DNA of 64,000 nt, from contig CBDHES010000002.1 of the NCBI GenBank assembly GCA_965262175.1, forward strand, positions 1,302,001-1,366,000, given 5' to 3'. Below, piece by piece: positions 1 through 8,112 of the stretch (position 1 is the stretch's first letter; each line of letters opens with the position of its first letter). The translations under genes were made by a program, and so were the position numbers. Source of the DNA: CADEDH01 sp965262175. GTDB lineage: Bacteria > Actinomycetota > Acidimicrobiia > Acidimicrobiales > SZUA-35. Below the pieces are notes generated by a model that was not told the origin of the DNA, ran no database searches, and saw only the letters and a list, made by a program, of their open reading frames with translations.

Positions 1-24
1 GGGCCGGTCGTCGGAGCGGCTCAT
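1..24 (-). CDS. 5' end of an unidentified gene coupled to the upstream sigma factor (truncated by window edge)
   Basis: The stop codon of the sigma factor (TGA, 21-23) overlaps an ATG at 22-24 in the ATGA arrangement. The frame continues open to the edge of the window, giving only MSRSDDRP. The position suggests an anti-sigma factor or other partner translated with the sigma factor. That is inference from position; eight residues allow no family assignment. Confidence 0.4.
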
Positions 25-509
25 CGGATCACCTTCCGCAGGTCGGCGAGGCCCCGGCTGATGAGGCTCTTGGCCGTGCCGGGCCGTATCGACATGGCGG
101 CTGCGATCTCGTTCATCGAGAACCCGCCGTAGAACCGGAGCACGAGAGCCGTCTTCTTCCGCTCCGACAGGTGGTCGAGGGCGTCGAGCAGGAAGTGGTG
201 CTCACCATCGAGCCGGTCGGGGGCCGCCTCGGCGGCGGCGTGACGGCGCCGGACCTCCCGCCGCCGTAGCTCCTGGCGGCAGCCGTGGACGACCGAGGTC
301 CGGAGGTAGCCGGCCGGGTTGTCGACGGTGTCGAACCGCTGCCACAGCCGCCCGAAGCACTCCTGGACCACCTCCTCGGCGATCGCCCGCTCGTCGACCA
401 GGGCCGTGGCCAACAACACCATCGGGCCGTACCGGTCGGCGAAGAGGCACTCGAAGGTGACCGGCACTGCCCGATCGGCGTCGGCCCAGACGGTCACCTC
501 ACCACCCAT
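21..509 (-). CDS. ECF-type RNA polymerase sigma factor (SigE-like, short actinobacterial family)
   Basis: A 162-residue sigma-70 family protein. Region 2 lies at about residues 20-75 (the acidic DERAIAEEVVQECFGRLW segment, then a Trp/Phe-rich helix and the NPAGYLRTSV stretch). Region 4 is at about 108-160 (LSERKKTALVLRFYGG, then a helix-turn-helix ending in GTAKSLISRGLADLR). No extra C-terminal domain is present. It would direct RNA polymerase to a small alternative regulon. The next gene on this strand starts inside its stop codon, so it is probably co-translated with a regulator. An alternative GTG start lies five codons downstream. Confidence 0.9.
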   Translation of the reverse strand: MGGEVTVWADADRAVPVTFECLFADRYGPMVLLATALVDERAIAEEVVQECFGRLWQRFDTVDNPAGYLRTSVVHGCRQELRRREVRRRHAAAEAAPDRLDGEHHFLLDALDHLSERKKTALVLRFYGGFSMNEIAAAMSIRPGTAKSLISRGLADLRKVIR

Positions 510-590
510 ACACCCTGTCTGATGCCGGGCGGACCCGATCGGTTGCGGGGGCGACCCGATTTCGGAGGCGGGCCGGGCGCCGCTGGTCGG

Positions 591-2312
591 CTACCGGCGA
601 CCCCGGAGGAGCGCCCCGGGTCGGGCCCCGGTCGGCTCCCCGTCCCGCCACGTCGGCACGCCCGACACGACGGTCGCGTCGTAGCCCTCGGCCCGCTGGA
701 CGAGGCGGGGAGCGCCGGCCGGGAGGTCATACACCATCCGGGGGCTGTCCAAGGCGAGGCGGTCGAAGTCGATGACGTTGAGGTCGGCCTTCTTGCCGGG
801 GACCAGCTGACCGCGGTCGCCCAGCCCGTAGACGGCGGCGGTGTCGCTGGTCTGGAGCTTGACCGCCTCTTCGAGATCGAGGCGGGGGCCGCGGGTCCGG
901 TCCCGGACCCAGTGGGTCAACAGGAAGGTCGGGGTCGAGGCGTCGCAGATCAGCCGGCAGTGAGCCCCGCCGTCGCTCAGGCTGAGGAACGCGCCGTGGT
1001 GGCGGAGCCGCTCGAAGGTGGGGTCGAGCGTGTGGCCGGCGAAGTCGGTGAGGGGGAAGAAGAGCAACGCCTGCCCGTCATCGGCGAGGAGGAGGTCATA
1101 GCAGTACTCGTAGGGGTCCCGACCCGACGCCGTGGCGAGCGCCGCCACCGACGTGGCCGGATCCGGTTCGTAGTCGGGCGTCGACCCGAGCGGGTACATC
1201 TTGTGGAACCCGTGGACGATGTCGTGGTTGAAGCGGCCGGTGAACCCGCTCTCCTCGGCCAGGATCGCCGCCTTGACCTCCGGACGTCGGAGGTGAGCCA
1301 CCCGCTCGGGCAGAGGCCGATCGGCGACCGCCTCGTAGGCCGGGTGACGCTTGAAGGGGTGGAGCGAGGTCTCGAGCCCGAGCAGCAGCCCGGCCGGGCG
1401 GCCGGCGGTCTGGGCCAGGACCCGCCCCGGGCCGTCGATCGGGGCCGACGACAGCTCGAGCAGGTCCCGCCACTGGTCGGGGTGACGGTCGGCCTGGGTC
1501 AGGGCGTAGGTCACGGTGAGGCCGTGGTCGGCGGCCAGGGTCCGCATCCAGGCGATGTCGTCGCCGAACCGGCCTTCGAGGCCGCCGAGCCCGATGTCCG
1601 ATGCCACCTCGACCACGCCGCCGCCGGCTTCGGCCACCGCCCGGCCGAGGGCCACGATCTCGTCGGCCCCGGCGAAGGTGCCGGGGACCGGTTCGCCGTC
1701 GAGGGCCCGGTGGAGCATCGTCCGCGACGACGTGAACCCGAGGGCGCCGGCCTCGATCCCCTGGCGGACGATGGCCGCCATCCGGGCGAGGTCGTCGGCC
1801 GTGGGGGCCTCGTTCCGGGCGCCCCGCTCGCCCATGACGTAGGCCCGGACCGAGCCGTGGGGCACCTGGGTGGCGATGTCCATCACCCGTGGCATCGCCG
1901 CCAAGGCGTCGAGGTACTCGGGGAAGGTCTCCCACCGCCAGTCGATCCCGTCGGCCAGGGCCGCACCGGGGATGTCCTCCACGCCCTCCATCAGCTGAAT
2001 GAGCCACTCGTGCTCATCGGGCCGGGCCGGGGCGAAGCCCACCCCGCAATTCCCGAAGACGGTGGTGGTGACCCCGTGCCACGACGACGGGGTCAGCTCG
2101 GGATCCCAGGTGGCCTGGCCGTCGTAGTGGGTGTGGACGTCGACGACGCCGGGGGTGACGAGCCGGTCGGTGGCATCGATCTCCTCCCGTCCGGGGCCCA
2201 CCCCGGGCTCGACGGCGGTGATGGTGCCGCCGTCGACGGCGACGTCGGCGCTCCGGCGTTCGGTCCCCGTTCCGTCGACGACGACGCCGTTGCGAATGAC
2301 CAGATCGTGCAT
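591..2312 (-). CDS. N-acyl-D-amino-acid deacylase (D-aminoacylase, amidohydrolase superfamily)
   Basis: A 573-residue metal-dependent amidohydrolase that would hydrolyse N-acyl-D-amino acids to D-amino acids and a carboxylate. It opens with the usual small beta-sandwich strand (LVIRNGVVVDGTG) and carries the metal-binding DVHTHYDGQATWDP motif near residues 60-75. The family's SDGGAH segment lies near residue 440, and a second beta-sandwich closes the protein (LVPGKKADLNVIDFD). The ATG at 2312 follows a GGGGG purine run. The frame is open further upstream, but that extension is low-complexity and non-homologous. It is divergent from the chemoreceptor-like gene. Exact substrate is not determinable. 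Confidence 0.88.
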   Translation of the reverse strand: MHDLVIRNGVVVDGTGTERRSADVAVDGGTITAVEPGVGPGREEIDATDRLVTPGVVDVHTHYDGQATWDPELTPSSWHGVTTTVFGNCGVGFAPARPDEHEWLIQLMEGVEDIPGAALADGIDWRWETFPEYLDALAAMPRVMDIATQVPHGSVRAYVMGERGARNEAPTADDLARMAAIVRQGIEAGALGFTSSRTMLHRALDGEPVPGTFAGADEIVALGRAVAEAGGGVVEVASDIGLGGLEGRFGDDIAWMRTLAADHGLTVTYALTQADRHPDQWRDLLELSSAPIDGPGRVLAQTAGRPAGLLLGLETSLHPFKRHPAYEAVADRPLPERVAHLRRPEVKAAILAEESGFTGRFNHDIVHGFHKMYPLGSTPDYEPDPATSVAALATASGRDPYEYCYDLLLADDGQALLFFPLTDFAGHTLDPTFERLRHHGAFLSLSDGGAHCRLICDASTPTFLLTHWVRDRTRGPRLDLEEAVKLQTSDTAAVYGLGDRGQLVPGKKADLNVIDFDRLALDSPRMVYDLPAGAPRLVQRAEGYDATVVSGVPTWRDGEPTGARPGALLRGRR

Positions 2313-2458
2313 GGCTGACCCCCTGATGCGTCTGCGCTCGTGTGCAGCTCCAAGCAATGACGGTGACGTCAACGCTAGTGCCGACCGTCGGGGCGGGCCC
2401 ATTCCCACCCGACGGCGGCGACCGCTCACGGCGACCAGGGAACGGCCGACGGAACGCC

Positions 2459-3535
2459 ATGAGCAGGTGGCGACCGAGGGCCCGACCGGGGGGAGCGACG
2501 AGCCCGACCGGGGCGACGCCCCCGGCGCCGGGCTGGTGGGACGGGCCACCGGAGGTGATCGACGACGAGTTCATCGCCCTGGCCGACTGCTACCAGCTGT
2601 CGGACCGGGCCCTCGGCCGACTCCACCGGTTCCTCGCCCAGCACCCCGAGGCACCGTCGCGTATGGCCCACGACATGCGGACGATGCTCGATGATCTCGA
2701 CCCGGGCCACAAGGCCCGCCAGGTGTTCGACGACTTCGATCACGCCTCGTTGGCCGATCACCTCGGCCGGCTCTACACGTCGGCCCTCGACCGTCACGCC
2801 TTGGACTACATCAAGGTCCGGTTCAGCGAGCGGACCTACAGCCCCGACCAGATGGGGACCACCCTCCCCTACCTGTTCACGGTGGCCCGGACCGTCCACG
2901 ACCTGGCGATCGAGTCCGACCTCGATCGGGACCGGGCCGCCAACCTGTGGTTCACCACCACCAAGGTCGGTGCCTGTATCGCCATGGTGGCGATGCGGGT
3001 TTTCGTGTGGGCCCGCGACGACCACCTGCTCAACCTCCAGCGGGTCGCCGACTGCAGCGGCGACCTCGCCGAGGTCGGTGCGGTGCTCCGAACGGCGACC
3101 CTCGACCAGGACCACGGCCTCGACCACAACGTCGAGCACGCCCGGCGGGAGCTGGCGGATCTCGAGGGGCTGACCGCTCAGGTGGTGAGCACCGTCGACG
3201 CCATCCGGCTCCTGGCCGACCAGACGAACCTCCTGGCGCTCAACGCCAGCATCGAGGCCAGCCGGGCCGGGGACCACGGTCGAGGGTTCACCGTGGTGGC
3301 CAACGAGGTGAAGTCGTTGGCGGCCAACACCAAGGACGCCCTCCAGGAGATCGAGGGGCTGACCGCCCGGATCACGACCGGGGTCGACGATGCCATCGAC
3401 CACATGGAGCGCGTCCGCACCTCGGCCACCTCGGTGGCCGAGAGCGCGACGTCGATCGCCAGCCTCAGCGACCAGCTCCAGGATCTGTCCCGCATCGCTG
3501 ACGAAGAGGCGGTCAGGGCCCACCTGGCGACCTGA
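2459..3535 (+). CDS. Soluble methyl-accepting chemotaxis-type signal transducer with N-terminal globin-sensor-like domain
   Basis: About 358 residues without membrane segments or a HAMP domain. The C-terminal part (about residues 225-320) is a recognisable MCP signalling hairpin, with the tip sequence QTNLLALNASIEASRAGDHG followed by RGFTVVANEVKSLA. The N-terminal all-alpha region (about 30-190) has the length and layout of a HemAT-type globin-coupled sensor. The segment DYIKVRFSERTY aligns by eye with the proximal-helix motif of that family, but a Lys stands where the haem-ligating His is expected, so haem binding is doubtful. No chemotaxis kinase genes are nearby. The frame is open to an ATG at 2342; 2459 is chosen because the intervening residues are low-complexity. 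Confidence 0.72.
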   Translation: MSRWRPRARPGGATSPTGATPPAPGWWDGPPEVIDDEFIALADCYQLSDRALGRLHRFLAQHPEAPSRMAHDMRTMLDDLDPGHKARQVFDDFDHASLADHLGRLYTSALDRHALDYIKVRFSERTYSPDQMGTTLPYLFTVARTVHDLAIESDLDRDRAANLWFTTTKVGACIAMVAMRVFVWARDDHLLNLQRVADCSGDLAEVGAVLRTATLDQDHGLDHNVEHARRELADLEGLTAQVVSTVDAIRLLADQTNLLALNASIEASRAGDHGRGFTVVANEVKSLAANTKDALQEIEGLTARITTGVDDAIDHMERVRTSATSVAESATSIASLSDQLQDLSRIADEEAVRAHLAT

Positions 3536-3594
3536 CCCGGCGGTCGGGTCGAGGTCGAGGTGTCGGCGGCGAGACGGCGAGCTGCCCGATCAGA

Positions 3595-3861
3595 TCAGGC
3601 GGCGACCGGCCGGAGCTCGGGCTCGTCGGCCCGGACGGTGCGGAACACGTCGACGGCGAAGGCGGTGTTCATCACCAGCACGCTGATGAACATGATCACG
3701 TACAGGCGGGGCTCGGGTTGGCGGATCCCCAGCTCCACATAGGTGAGGCCGATGGCACCGACCAGCCAGGCGACGGCGAGCAGCTGCTTGGTTCCGGCGA
3801 TCAGATACCCCACTCCGGGGAGGAAGAAGTTGGCGAGGGCGGCGATGGTGGCACGGGACAT
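3595..3861 (-). CDS. Small integral membrane protein
   Basis: An 88-residue protein with two or three hydrophobic segments (IAALANFFLPGVGYLIAG, LLAVAWLVGAIGLTYVEL, YVIMFISVLVMNTAFAVDVF). The FFLPGVGYLIAG start resembles the small 'TM2-like' membrane proteins, but no catalytic motif is visible. The start at 3861 is set by a strong AAAGGAG ribosome-binding site, seven bases upstream. The frame itself extends 11 codons further up. It lies convergent to the preceding chemoreceptor-like gene. Function unknown. Confidence 0.75.
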   Translation of the reverse strand: MSRATIAALANFFLPGVGYLIAGTKQLLAVAWLVGAIGLTYVELGIRQPEPRLYVIMFISVLVMNTAFAVDVFRTVRADEPELRPVAA

Positions 3862-3997
3862 GGTCGGCTCCTTTCGGTTGGTTGGTTCGACCATGACCTG
3901 ATTGTCCGGGGGTTCGGGCCCGGGGAGAATGGCCAGGCGTCGCCCCTGCTTGCGCGATCGTCCACGGTGTCCCCGGCGGCGTGGTGCGGGGGTCGGC

Positions 3998-4918
3998 CTA
4001 GGCCGCCAGCGACGCCCGGTACTCGCTCGGCCGCATCCCGGTCTGGCGGAGGAAGGCGTTGGAGAAGCTGGCCTCGGTGGCGTAACCGACCGCCCGGGCG
4101 GTCGTGGCGACGGTCTCCCCGTCCCGCAGGTGACGGGTGGCGAGGTGCATCCGGCAGCGGGTCAGGTACTCGGTCGGCGGCTCACCGACCACCTCACGGA
4201 ACCGGGCGAAGAACGACGAGCGGGACATGCCGACCTCGGAGGCCAGCCCGGCGGCCGTCCATCCCCGGTCGGGCTCGTGGTGGATCAGGCCCAGCGCCCG
4301 GGCCAGGGCCGGATCGTGCAGCGCGGCCAGCCACCCCCGGCCGGTCGGGCCGAGCTGCTCGACGTATCGGCGGATGACCTGGATCACGAGGACATCGGTC
4401 AGCCGGGACGAGGCGGTGGCCGAGCCTGCCGCCCGGGACTGGACCTCGCTGGCCAGGAGCTCGATGATCACCGGGACCCGCCCGGCCAGATCGTCGTCGC
4501 CGACGACGTGGATCACCGGCGGGAGCAGCGAGACCAAGGGGTGGATCTCGCTGTCGTCGACGTGGACGGTGCCGCACAGGAGGCTCGTGTGGGGGCCGTC
4601 GCCCTCCACCGCCAGCACCTCCATGCCGTCGGGGCCGGGGCTGGTGTGCATCACGTCGCGAGGGGTCGGCGATCGGGACGGGTCGTCACACATGATGTGG
4701 TCGGTCCCCATCGGGAGGTAGACGACGTCGCCCTTGGTGACCGGGATCGGGGGCTGACCCTCGACCACCAGATAGCAGTCGCCCTCGACGACGGCGTGAA
4801 AGACCCCGACCTCGAGCGGACCGGAGGAGATCCCCCACGGCGCCTTCAGCTCGGCCCGGGAGAACAGCGCACCCTGCATCCTCATCGTCTCCAGGGCGGC
4901 CGAGACCGGATCATCCAT
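3998..4918 (-). CDS. AraC-family transcriptional regulator with N-terminal cupin domain
   Basis: About 306 residues. The N-terminal half is a cupin-type sensor (residues ~15-170, with WGISSGPLEVGVFHAVVEGD, PVTKGDVVYLPMGTDHIM and a late strand LLCGTVHVD). The C-terminal ~100 residues carry two helix-turn-helices: WTAAGLASEVGMSRSSFFARF, then VATTARAVGYATEASFSNAF followed by the conserved RQTGMRPSEYR. It is transcribed divergently from the nitroreductase-like gene and probably controls it and itself (inference from arrangement). An alternative start at 4984 has a better GGAGG site and would add 22 residues; 4918 matches the usual family start. Confidence 0.88.
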   Translation of the reverse strand: MDDPVSAALETMRMQGALFSRAELKAPWGISSGPLEVGVFHAVVEGDCYLVVEGQPPIPVTKGDVVYLPMGTDHIMCDDPSRSPTPRDVMHTSPGPDGMEVLAVEGDGPHTSLLCGTVHVDDSEIHPLVSLLPPVIHVVGDDDLAGRVPVIIELLASEVQSRAAGSATASSRLTDVLVIQVIRRYVEQLGPTGRGWLAALHDPALARALGLIHHEPDRGWTAAGLASEVGMSRSSFFARFREVVGEPPTEYLTRCRMHLATRHLRDGETVATTARAVGYATEASFSNAFLRQTGMRPSEYRASLAA

Positions 4919-5044
4919 GCCGTCGATGCTATGGCCGGTTTGGACGCTCGGACAAGAGGCTCGGCCACTGGCGTATTCCGCCATCGGGCCTCCGTTCCTA
5001 GGTTCGTCTTCAGCAGCCATGAACCGACCGAGAAGGAGAAACGC

Positions 5045-5509
5045 ATGGCCACGACCAGCGGCTACCTCACCAATTTCCTGAGCCGGCGATTGCCCGGCGT
5101 GACCAAATGGGCCACCCGCCGCCAGGTGCATCAGTACCGGGCCAGCGGCGGCGCCAAGGGCAACCAGATCGCCGGCGCTCCGGTGTTCGTGCTCGACGTC
5201 GTCGGGCGCCGAAGCGGCGAGTCTCGACCGGTGGCCTTGATGGAGGTCCGAGACGGTGACGACCTGGTCGTCGCCGGCTCCAACGCCGGTCATCCCGAGA
5301 CCCCCAACTGGTACCGCAACCTGATGGCCGCCGGGGCGGCCCACGTCGAGGTCGGGACCGAGCGGTGGCCGGTGACGGCCCGCCAGGTCGACGACGAGCA
5401 CGACCGGAGCCGCTACTGGCAGCTCCTGGTCGACACCTTCGAGAACTTCGATTCGTACGAGCAACTCACCGACCGGCAGATCCCGGTCGCCGTTCTGAGC
5501 AGGGCCTGA
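5045..5509 (+). CDS. DUF385 / deazaflavin(F420)-dependent nitroreductase family protein
   Basis: A 154-residue split-barrel flavin/F420-binding protein of the Ddn-like family. The typical signatures are present in order: VFVLDVVGRRSGESRPVALM, then the DDLVVAGSNAGHPETPNWYRN segment that contacts the deazaflavin, then the closing VEVGTERWPVTARQV strand. The ATG at 5045 has a GAAGGAG ribosome-binding site, eight bases upstream. The next gene begins one base after the stop codon, so the two form an operon divergent from the AraC regulator. Substrate unknown. Confidence 0.87.
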   Translation: MATTSGYLTNFLSRRLPGVTKWATRRQVHQYRASGGAKGNQIAGAPVFVLDVVGRRSGESRPVALMEVRDGDDLVVAGSNAGHPETPNWYRNLMAAGAAHVEVGTERWPVTARQVDDEHDRSRYWQLLVDTFENFDSYEQLTDRQIPVAVLSRA

Positions 5510-5510
5510 C

Positions 5511-5930
5511 ATGACCATGAGCACCACCACCATCGACGCCGCGGCCATCGCCGCCGACATCGCCGCCCGGTTCGAGCGGGCCTGGAACGCCGGCGACGGC
5601 GCGGCCTACACCGAACCGCTGACCCCCGACGCCGACTACGTGACCATCCAGGGTCTCCACCTCGACGACCGGGACGACATGACGGCCGGCATCGCCGAGC
5701 TGTACGCCACGATCTACCGGGACAGCACGATGGCGATCGAACCGACACGGGTTCGTCTCCTCGGCCCGGGAACGATCGTGGCACAGCTCCGCCACGTCCT
5801 CACCTGCCCGGTCGGTCCGCTGGCCGGCACGACCACGACCCTGGCGACGGTCGTGATCGTCGACACCGACGACGGGTGGCGGGTCGCCGCCCTCCACAAC
5901 ACCGTCGTCGCCCCTCCCCCAGAGGAGTAG
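5511..5930 (+). CDS. SgcJ/EcaC-type NTF2-like (SnoaL-fold) protein
   Basis: A 139-residue protein with the cone-shaped NTF2-like layout: an N-terminal helix (IAARFERAWNAGDGAAYTEPL), the DADYVTIQG strand, a helix from GIAELYATIY, then a four-strand sheet finishing with DDGWRVAALHNTVV. This is the SgcJ/EcaC (DUF4440-related) pattern of small ligand-binding or isomerase-like proteins. Translation is likely coupled to the F420-type protein immediately upstream. No catalytic residues can be assigned. Confidence 0.78.
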   Translation: MTMSTTTIDAAAIAADIAARFERAWNAGDGAAYTEPLTPDADYVTIQGLHLDDRDDMTAGIAELYATIYRDSTMAIEPTRVRLLGPGTIVAQLRHVLTCPVGPLAGTTTTLATVVIVDTDDGWRVAALHNTVVAPPPEE

Positions 5931-5948
5931 CCGAACCGCCCCGACAAA

Positions 5949-6023
5949 GCAGCCGCCCTAGCGGGCGTGCCGCCGGGCAGCCGCCCTAGCGGGCGTGCCG
6001 CCGGGCAGCCGCCCTAGCGGGCG
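5949..6023. repeat. 28-bp tandem repeat (2 full copies plus 19 bp) carrying hairpins, between convergent genes
   Basis: Unit 1 is 5949-5976, unit 2 is 5977-6004, and a partial third unit (6005-6023) runs into the 3' end of the Sua5 gene. Each copy contains an inverted repeat CCGCCC-TAGC-GGGCG, able to form a 5-7 bp GC stem with a 4-nt loop. The CTA inside each loop is a TAG in the Sua5 orientation, and the genuine Sua5 stop is the third copy. The array therefore looks like a tandem duplication of the gene's stop/terminator hairpin. It sits between two convergent genes and may act as a bidirectional terminator. Confidence 0.8.
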
Positions 6024-6991
6024 GCTGCCTTGGTGAGGCGGTCGAGGACGGCGGGGCGGAGGGGACCCTTCGGCGGGGGGACGGCGAGGAGTCGCTCGAC
6101 CCCGAGCCGGTCGGCGTCCCGCAAGGTCTCGTACAACCGGGCGGCGTAGCCCGCGGCGTCGGCCGGCAACCGCCACGACGGTTGGTGGTCGACCACCGCG
6201 GGAGCCATCACCCCGACGGTGTCGTCCAGTTCACCGGCCCGTTCGAGGGCAGCGATCTTCGCCGCCAACCGTCCCCGGTCGGTCACCACCTCGACCGCGG
6301 CGTCGGGGGCGTAGTGGGACGCCAACATCCCCGGGGCTCGGGCCGGGCCGTCCCGGCCGTCGACCACCACCTCTCCGAGGGCATCCTCCAGCTGGAGCCG
6401 GGTGATCGCCCCGGGGCGGAGGAGCGCTGGGCGGGGTCCGATGAGGTCGACGATCGTCGACTCGATCCCCACCGTCGTCGGCCCACCGTCGAGCACGATG
6501 TCGACCAGGCCGTCGAGATCGTCGAGCACGTGGGCCGCGGTGGTCGGGCTGACCCGGCCGAAGGTGTTGGCCGATGGGGCCACGACCGCCGAACCGAACC
6601 CCGACAGCAAGGCCAGGGCGACCGGATGGTCGGGCACCCGGAGCCCGATCGTCGCCTTCCCCCCGACCGCCTCCGAGGAGGCCCGGGCCGTCCGGGGGAC
6701 GATCACGGTGAGCGGACCGGGCCAGAACGCCTCGGCCAGCGCCATGGTCCGGGTGGCGATCGCACCGGACAGGCGACCCCAGTCGGCCACGTGGTCGGCC
6801 GATGCCAGGTGGGCGATCAGCGGGTGTCCGACCGGGCGTCCCTTGGCGGCGAAGACCCGGGCCGAGGCGGGTCCGCTGGCGGCGTCGGCTCCCAGCCCGT
6901 ACACGGTCTCGGTCGGGAAGGCGACCAGGCCCCCCGCCCGCAACATCTCGATCCCCAGCTCGACCCGCTCGGTGACGACGGTGACCGTCAC
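6014..6991 (-). CDS. sua5: L-threonylcarbamoyladenylate synthase (Sua5-type)
   Basis: A 325-residue enzyme that makes threonylcarbamoyl-AMP from Thr, bicarbonate and ATP, for t6A37 of ANN-decoding tRNAs. The YrdC domain covers about residues 8-195, with the GGLVAFPTETVYGLGADA entry motif, KGRPVGHPL, a SANTFGRVSPTTAAHV segment and STIVDL. The C-terminal Sua5 domain includes PGMLASHYAP. The GTG at 6991 overlaps the stop of mnmA (GTGA), which fixes the start. The open frame further upstream overlaps mnmA and is spurious. It is the last gene of a cysteine desulfurase-mnmA-sua5 set. Confidence 0.93.
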   Translation of the reverse strand: MTVTVVTERVELGIEMLRAGGLVAFPTETVYGLGADAASGPASARVFAAKGRPVGHPLIAHLASADHVADWGRLSGAIATRTMALAEAFWPGPLTVIVPRTARASSEAVGGKATIGLRVPDHPVALALLSGFGSAVVAPSANTFGRVSPTTAAHVLDDLDGLVDIVLDGGPTTVGIESTIVDLIGPRPALLRPGAITRLQLEDALGEVVVDGRDGPARAPGMLASHYAPDAAVEVVTDRGRLAAKIAALERAGELDDTVGVMAPAVVDHQPSWRLPADAAGYAARLYETLRDADRLGVERLLAVPPPKGPLRPAVLDRLTKAAAR

Positions 6992-8112
6992 GTCCCCGCC
7001 GCCGACGACCCCGACGCGGCGGCCATCGCCCCGCCGACGACCAGGTCGCCGTCGTAGGCGACGATCGACTGGCCGGCCGCCACCCGCTGCTGGGGCTCGT
7101 CCCACCGAATGGTGCTGCCATCGAGGCGCCCCGGCCGGGTCGGACCGTGGGCCGAGCACTGGAACGCCAGCGGCCCGTCGACGGGACCGTGTGACCAGGC
7201 GACGTCGGTCACCGGCTGCTCCTCGACCAGGAGCGCCCCCCGGTGACCGACGGTGACGGTCCGGGCTGCGGTGTCGACGTCCACCACGTAGCGGCGCTGG
7301 GCGTCGCCGCCGAGATCGAGGCCCCTCCGCTGGCCGATCGTGACGAGCTGCACCGACGGGACCTCCCCCACCCGGTTCCCGTCGAGATCGACGACGGTGG
7401 CGGGAGCGAGGGGGATTCGATCGCCGAGGAACGCCTGCCGGCCGCCGACCGAGTGGATGAAGCAGACGTCCTGGCTGTCGGGCTTGTCGGCCGTCACCAG
7501 ACCGTGGGCCGCCGCCAGCCGTCGGACCTCGTCCTTGGTCAGGTCACCGATGGGGAGCAGGAGCCGGGTCAACTGGGCCTGGTCGAGCATGTGGAGCACG
7601 TAGGACTGGTCTTTGGCCCGGTCGGCTCCTCGGCCGATCCGGGCCACGCCGCCGTCGTCGATCACGACCCGGGCGTGGTGGCCGGTGGCCACGGTGGTGA
7701 AGCCGAGCGCGTCGGCTCGGCGGAGCAGCTTGTCGAACTTGATGTGACGGTTGCACTCGACGCACGGGTTGGGGGTCAACCCGTCGGCGTGGGCCCGGAC
7801 GTAGGGCTCGACGACGTGGGCGTCGAAGTCGTCGCCGAAGTTGAACACGTGGTGGTCGATACCGATGCGGCGGGCCGCCCGCCGGGCGTCGTCGACGTCG
7901 GACACCGAGCAGCAACCGGAGTCGCTCTCGCCACCCCAGAGCTTGAGGGTGACCCCGACGACGTCGTGGCCGGCCTCGACGAGGAGGGCGGCGGCGACCG
8001 ACGAGTCGACCCCGCCCGACATCGCCACCATCACCGGCCCGGTCGGCCCGGTCGGCCCCTCGGCCGGGGGTGTCCTGCCGGGCCCCGTCGACGGGGTCGG
8101 GTCGGTGGTCAT
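6988..8112 (-). CDS. mnmA: tRNA-specific 2-thiouridylase MnmA
   Basis: A 374-residue ATP-dependent enzyme that thiolates U34 of Lys, Glu and Gln tRNAs. The PP-loop SGGVDSS is near residue 32. The two catalytic cysteines are in NPCVECN and SQDVCFI, and the family-typical GTGHHAR-like segment appears as VATGHHARV. The C-terminal beta-barrel binds the tRNA. The ATG at 8112 overlaps the stop of the cysteine desulfurase (ATGA), so sulfur donor and acceptor are translationally coupled. An N-terminal Pro/Gly-rich tail of about 25 residues precedes the PP-loop. Confidence 0.96.
   Translation of the reverse strand: MTTDPTPSTGPGRTPPAEGPTGPTGPVMVAMSGGVDSSVAAALLVEAGHDVVGVTLKLWGGESDSGCCSVSDVDDARRAARRIGIDHHVFNFGDDFDAHVVEPYVRAHADGLTPNPCVECNRHIKFDKLLRRADALGFTTVATGHHARVVIDDGGVARIGRGADRAKDQSYVLHMLDQAQLTRLLLPIGDLTKDEVRRLAAAHGLVTADKPDSQDVCFIHSVGGRQAFLGDRIPLAPATVVDLDGNRVGEVPSVQLVTIGQRRGLDLGGDAQRRYVVDVDTAARTVTVGHRGALLVEEQPVTDVAWSHGPVDGPLAFQCSAHGPTRPGRLDGSTIRWDEPQQRVAAGQSIVAYDGDLVVGGAMAAASGSSAAGT

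Noticed and set aside
285..2318. 677-codon plus-strand open frame opposite the sigma factor and D-aminoacylase genes
   Set aside because: Its translation is Gly/Val/Arg-rich with no domain, and it is the antisense shadow of two well-supported minus-strand genes in very GC-rich DNA.
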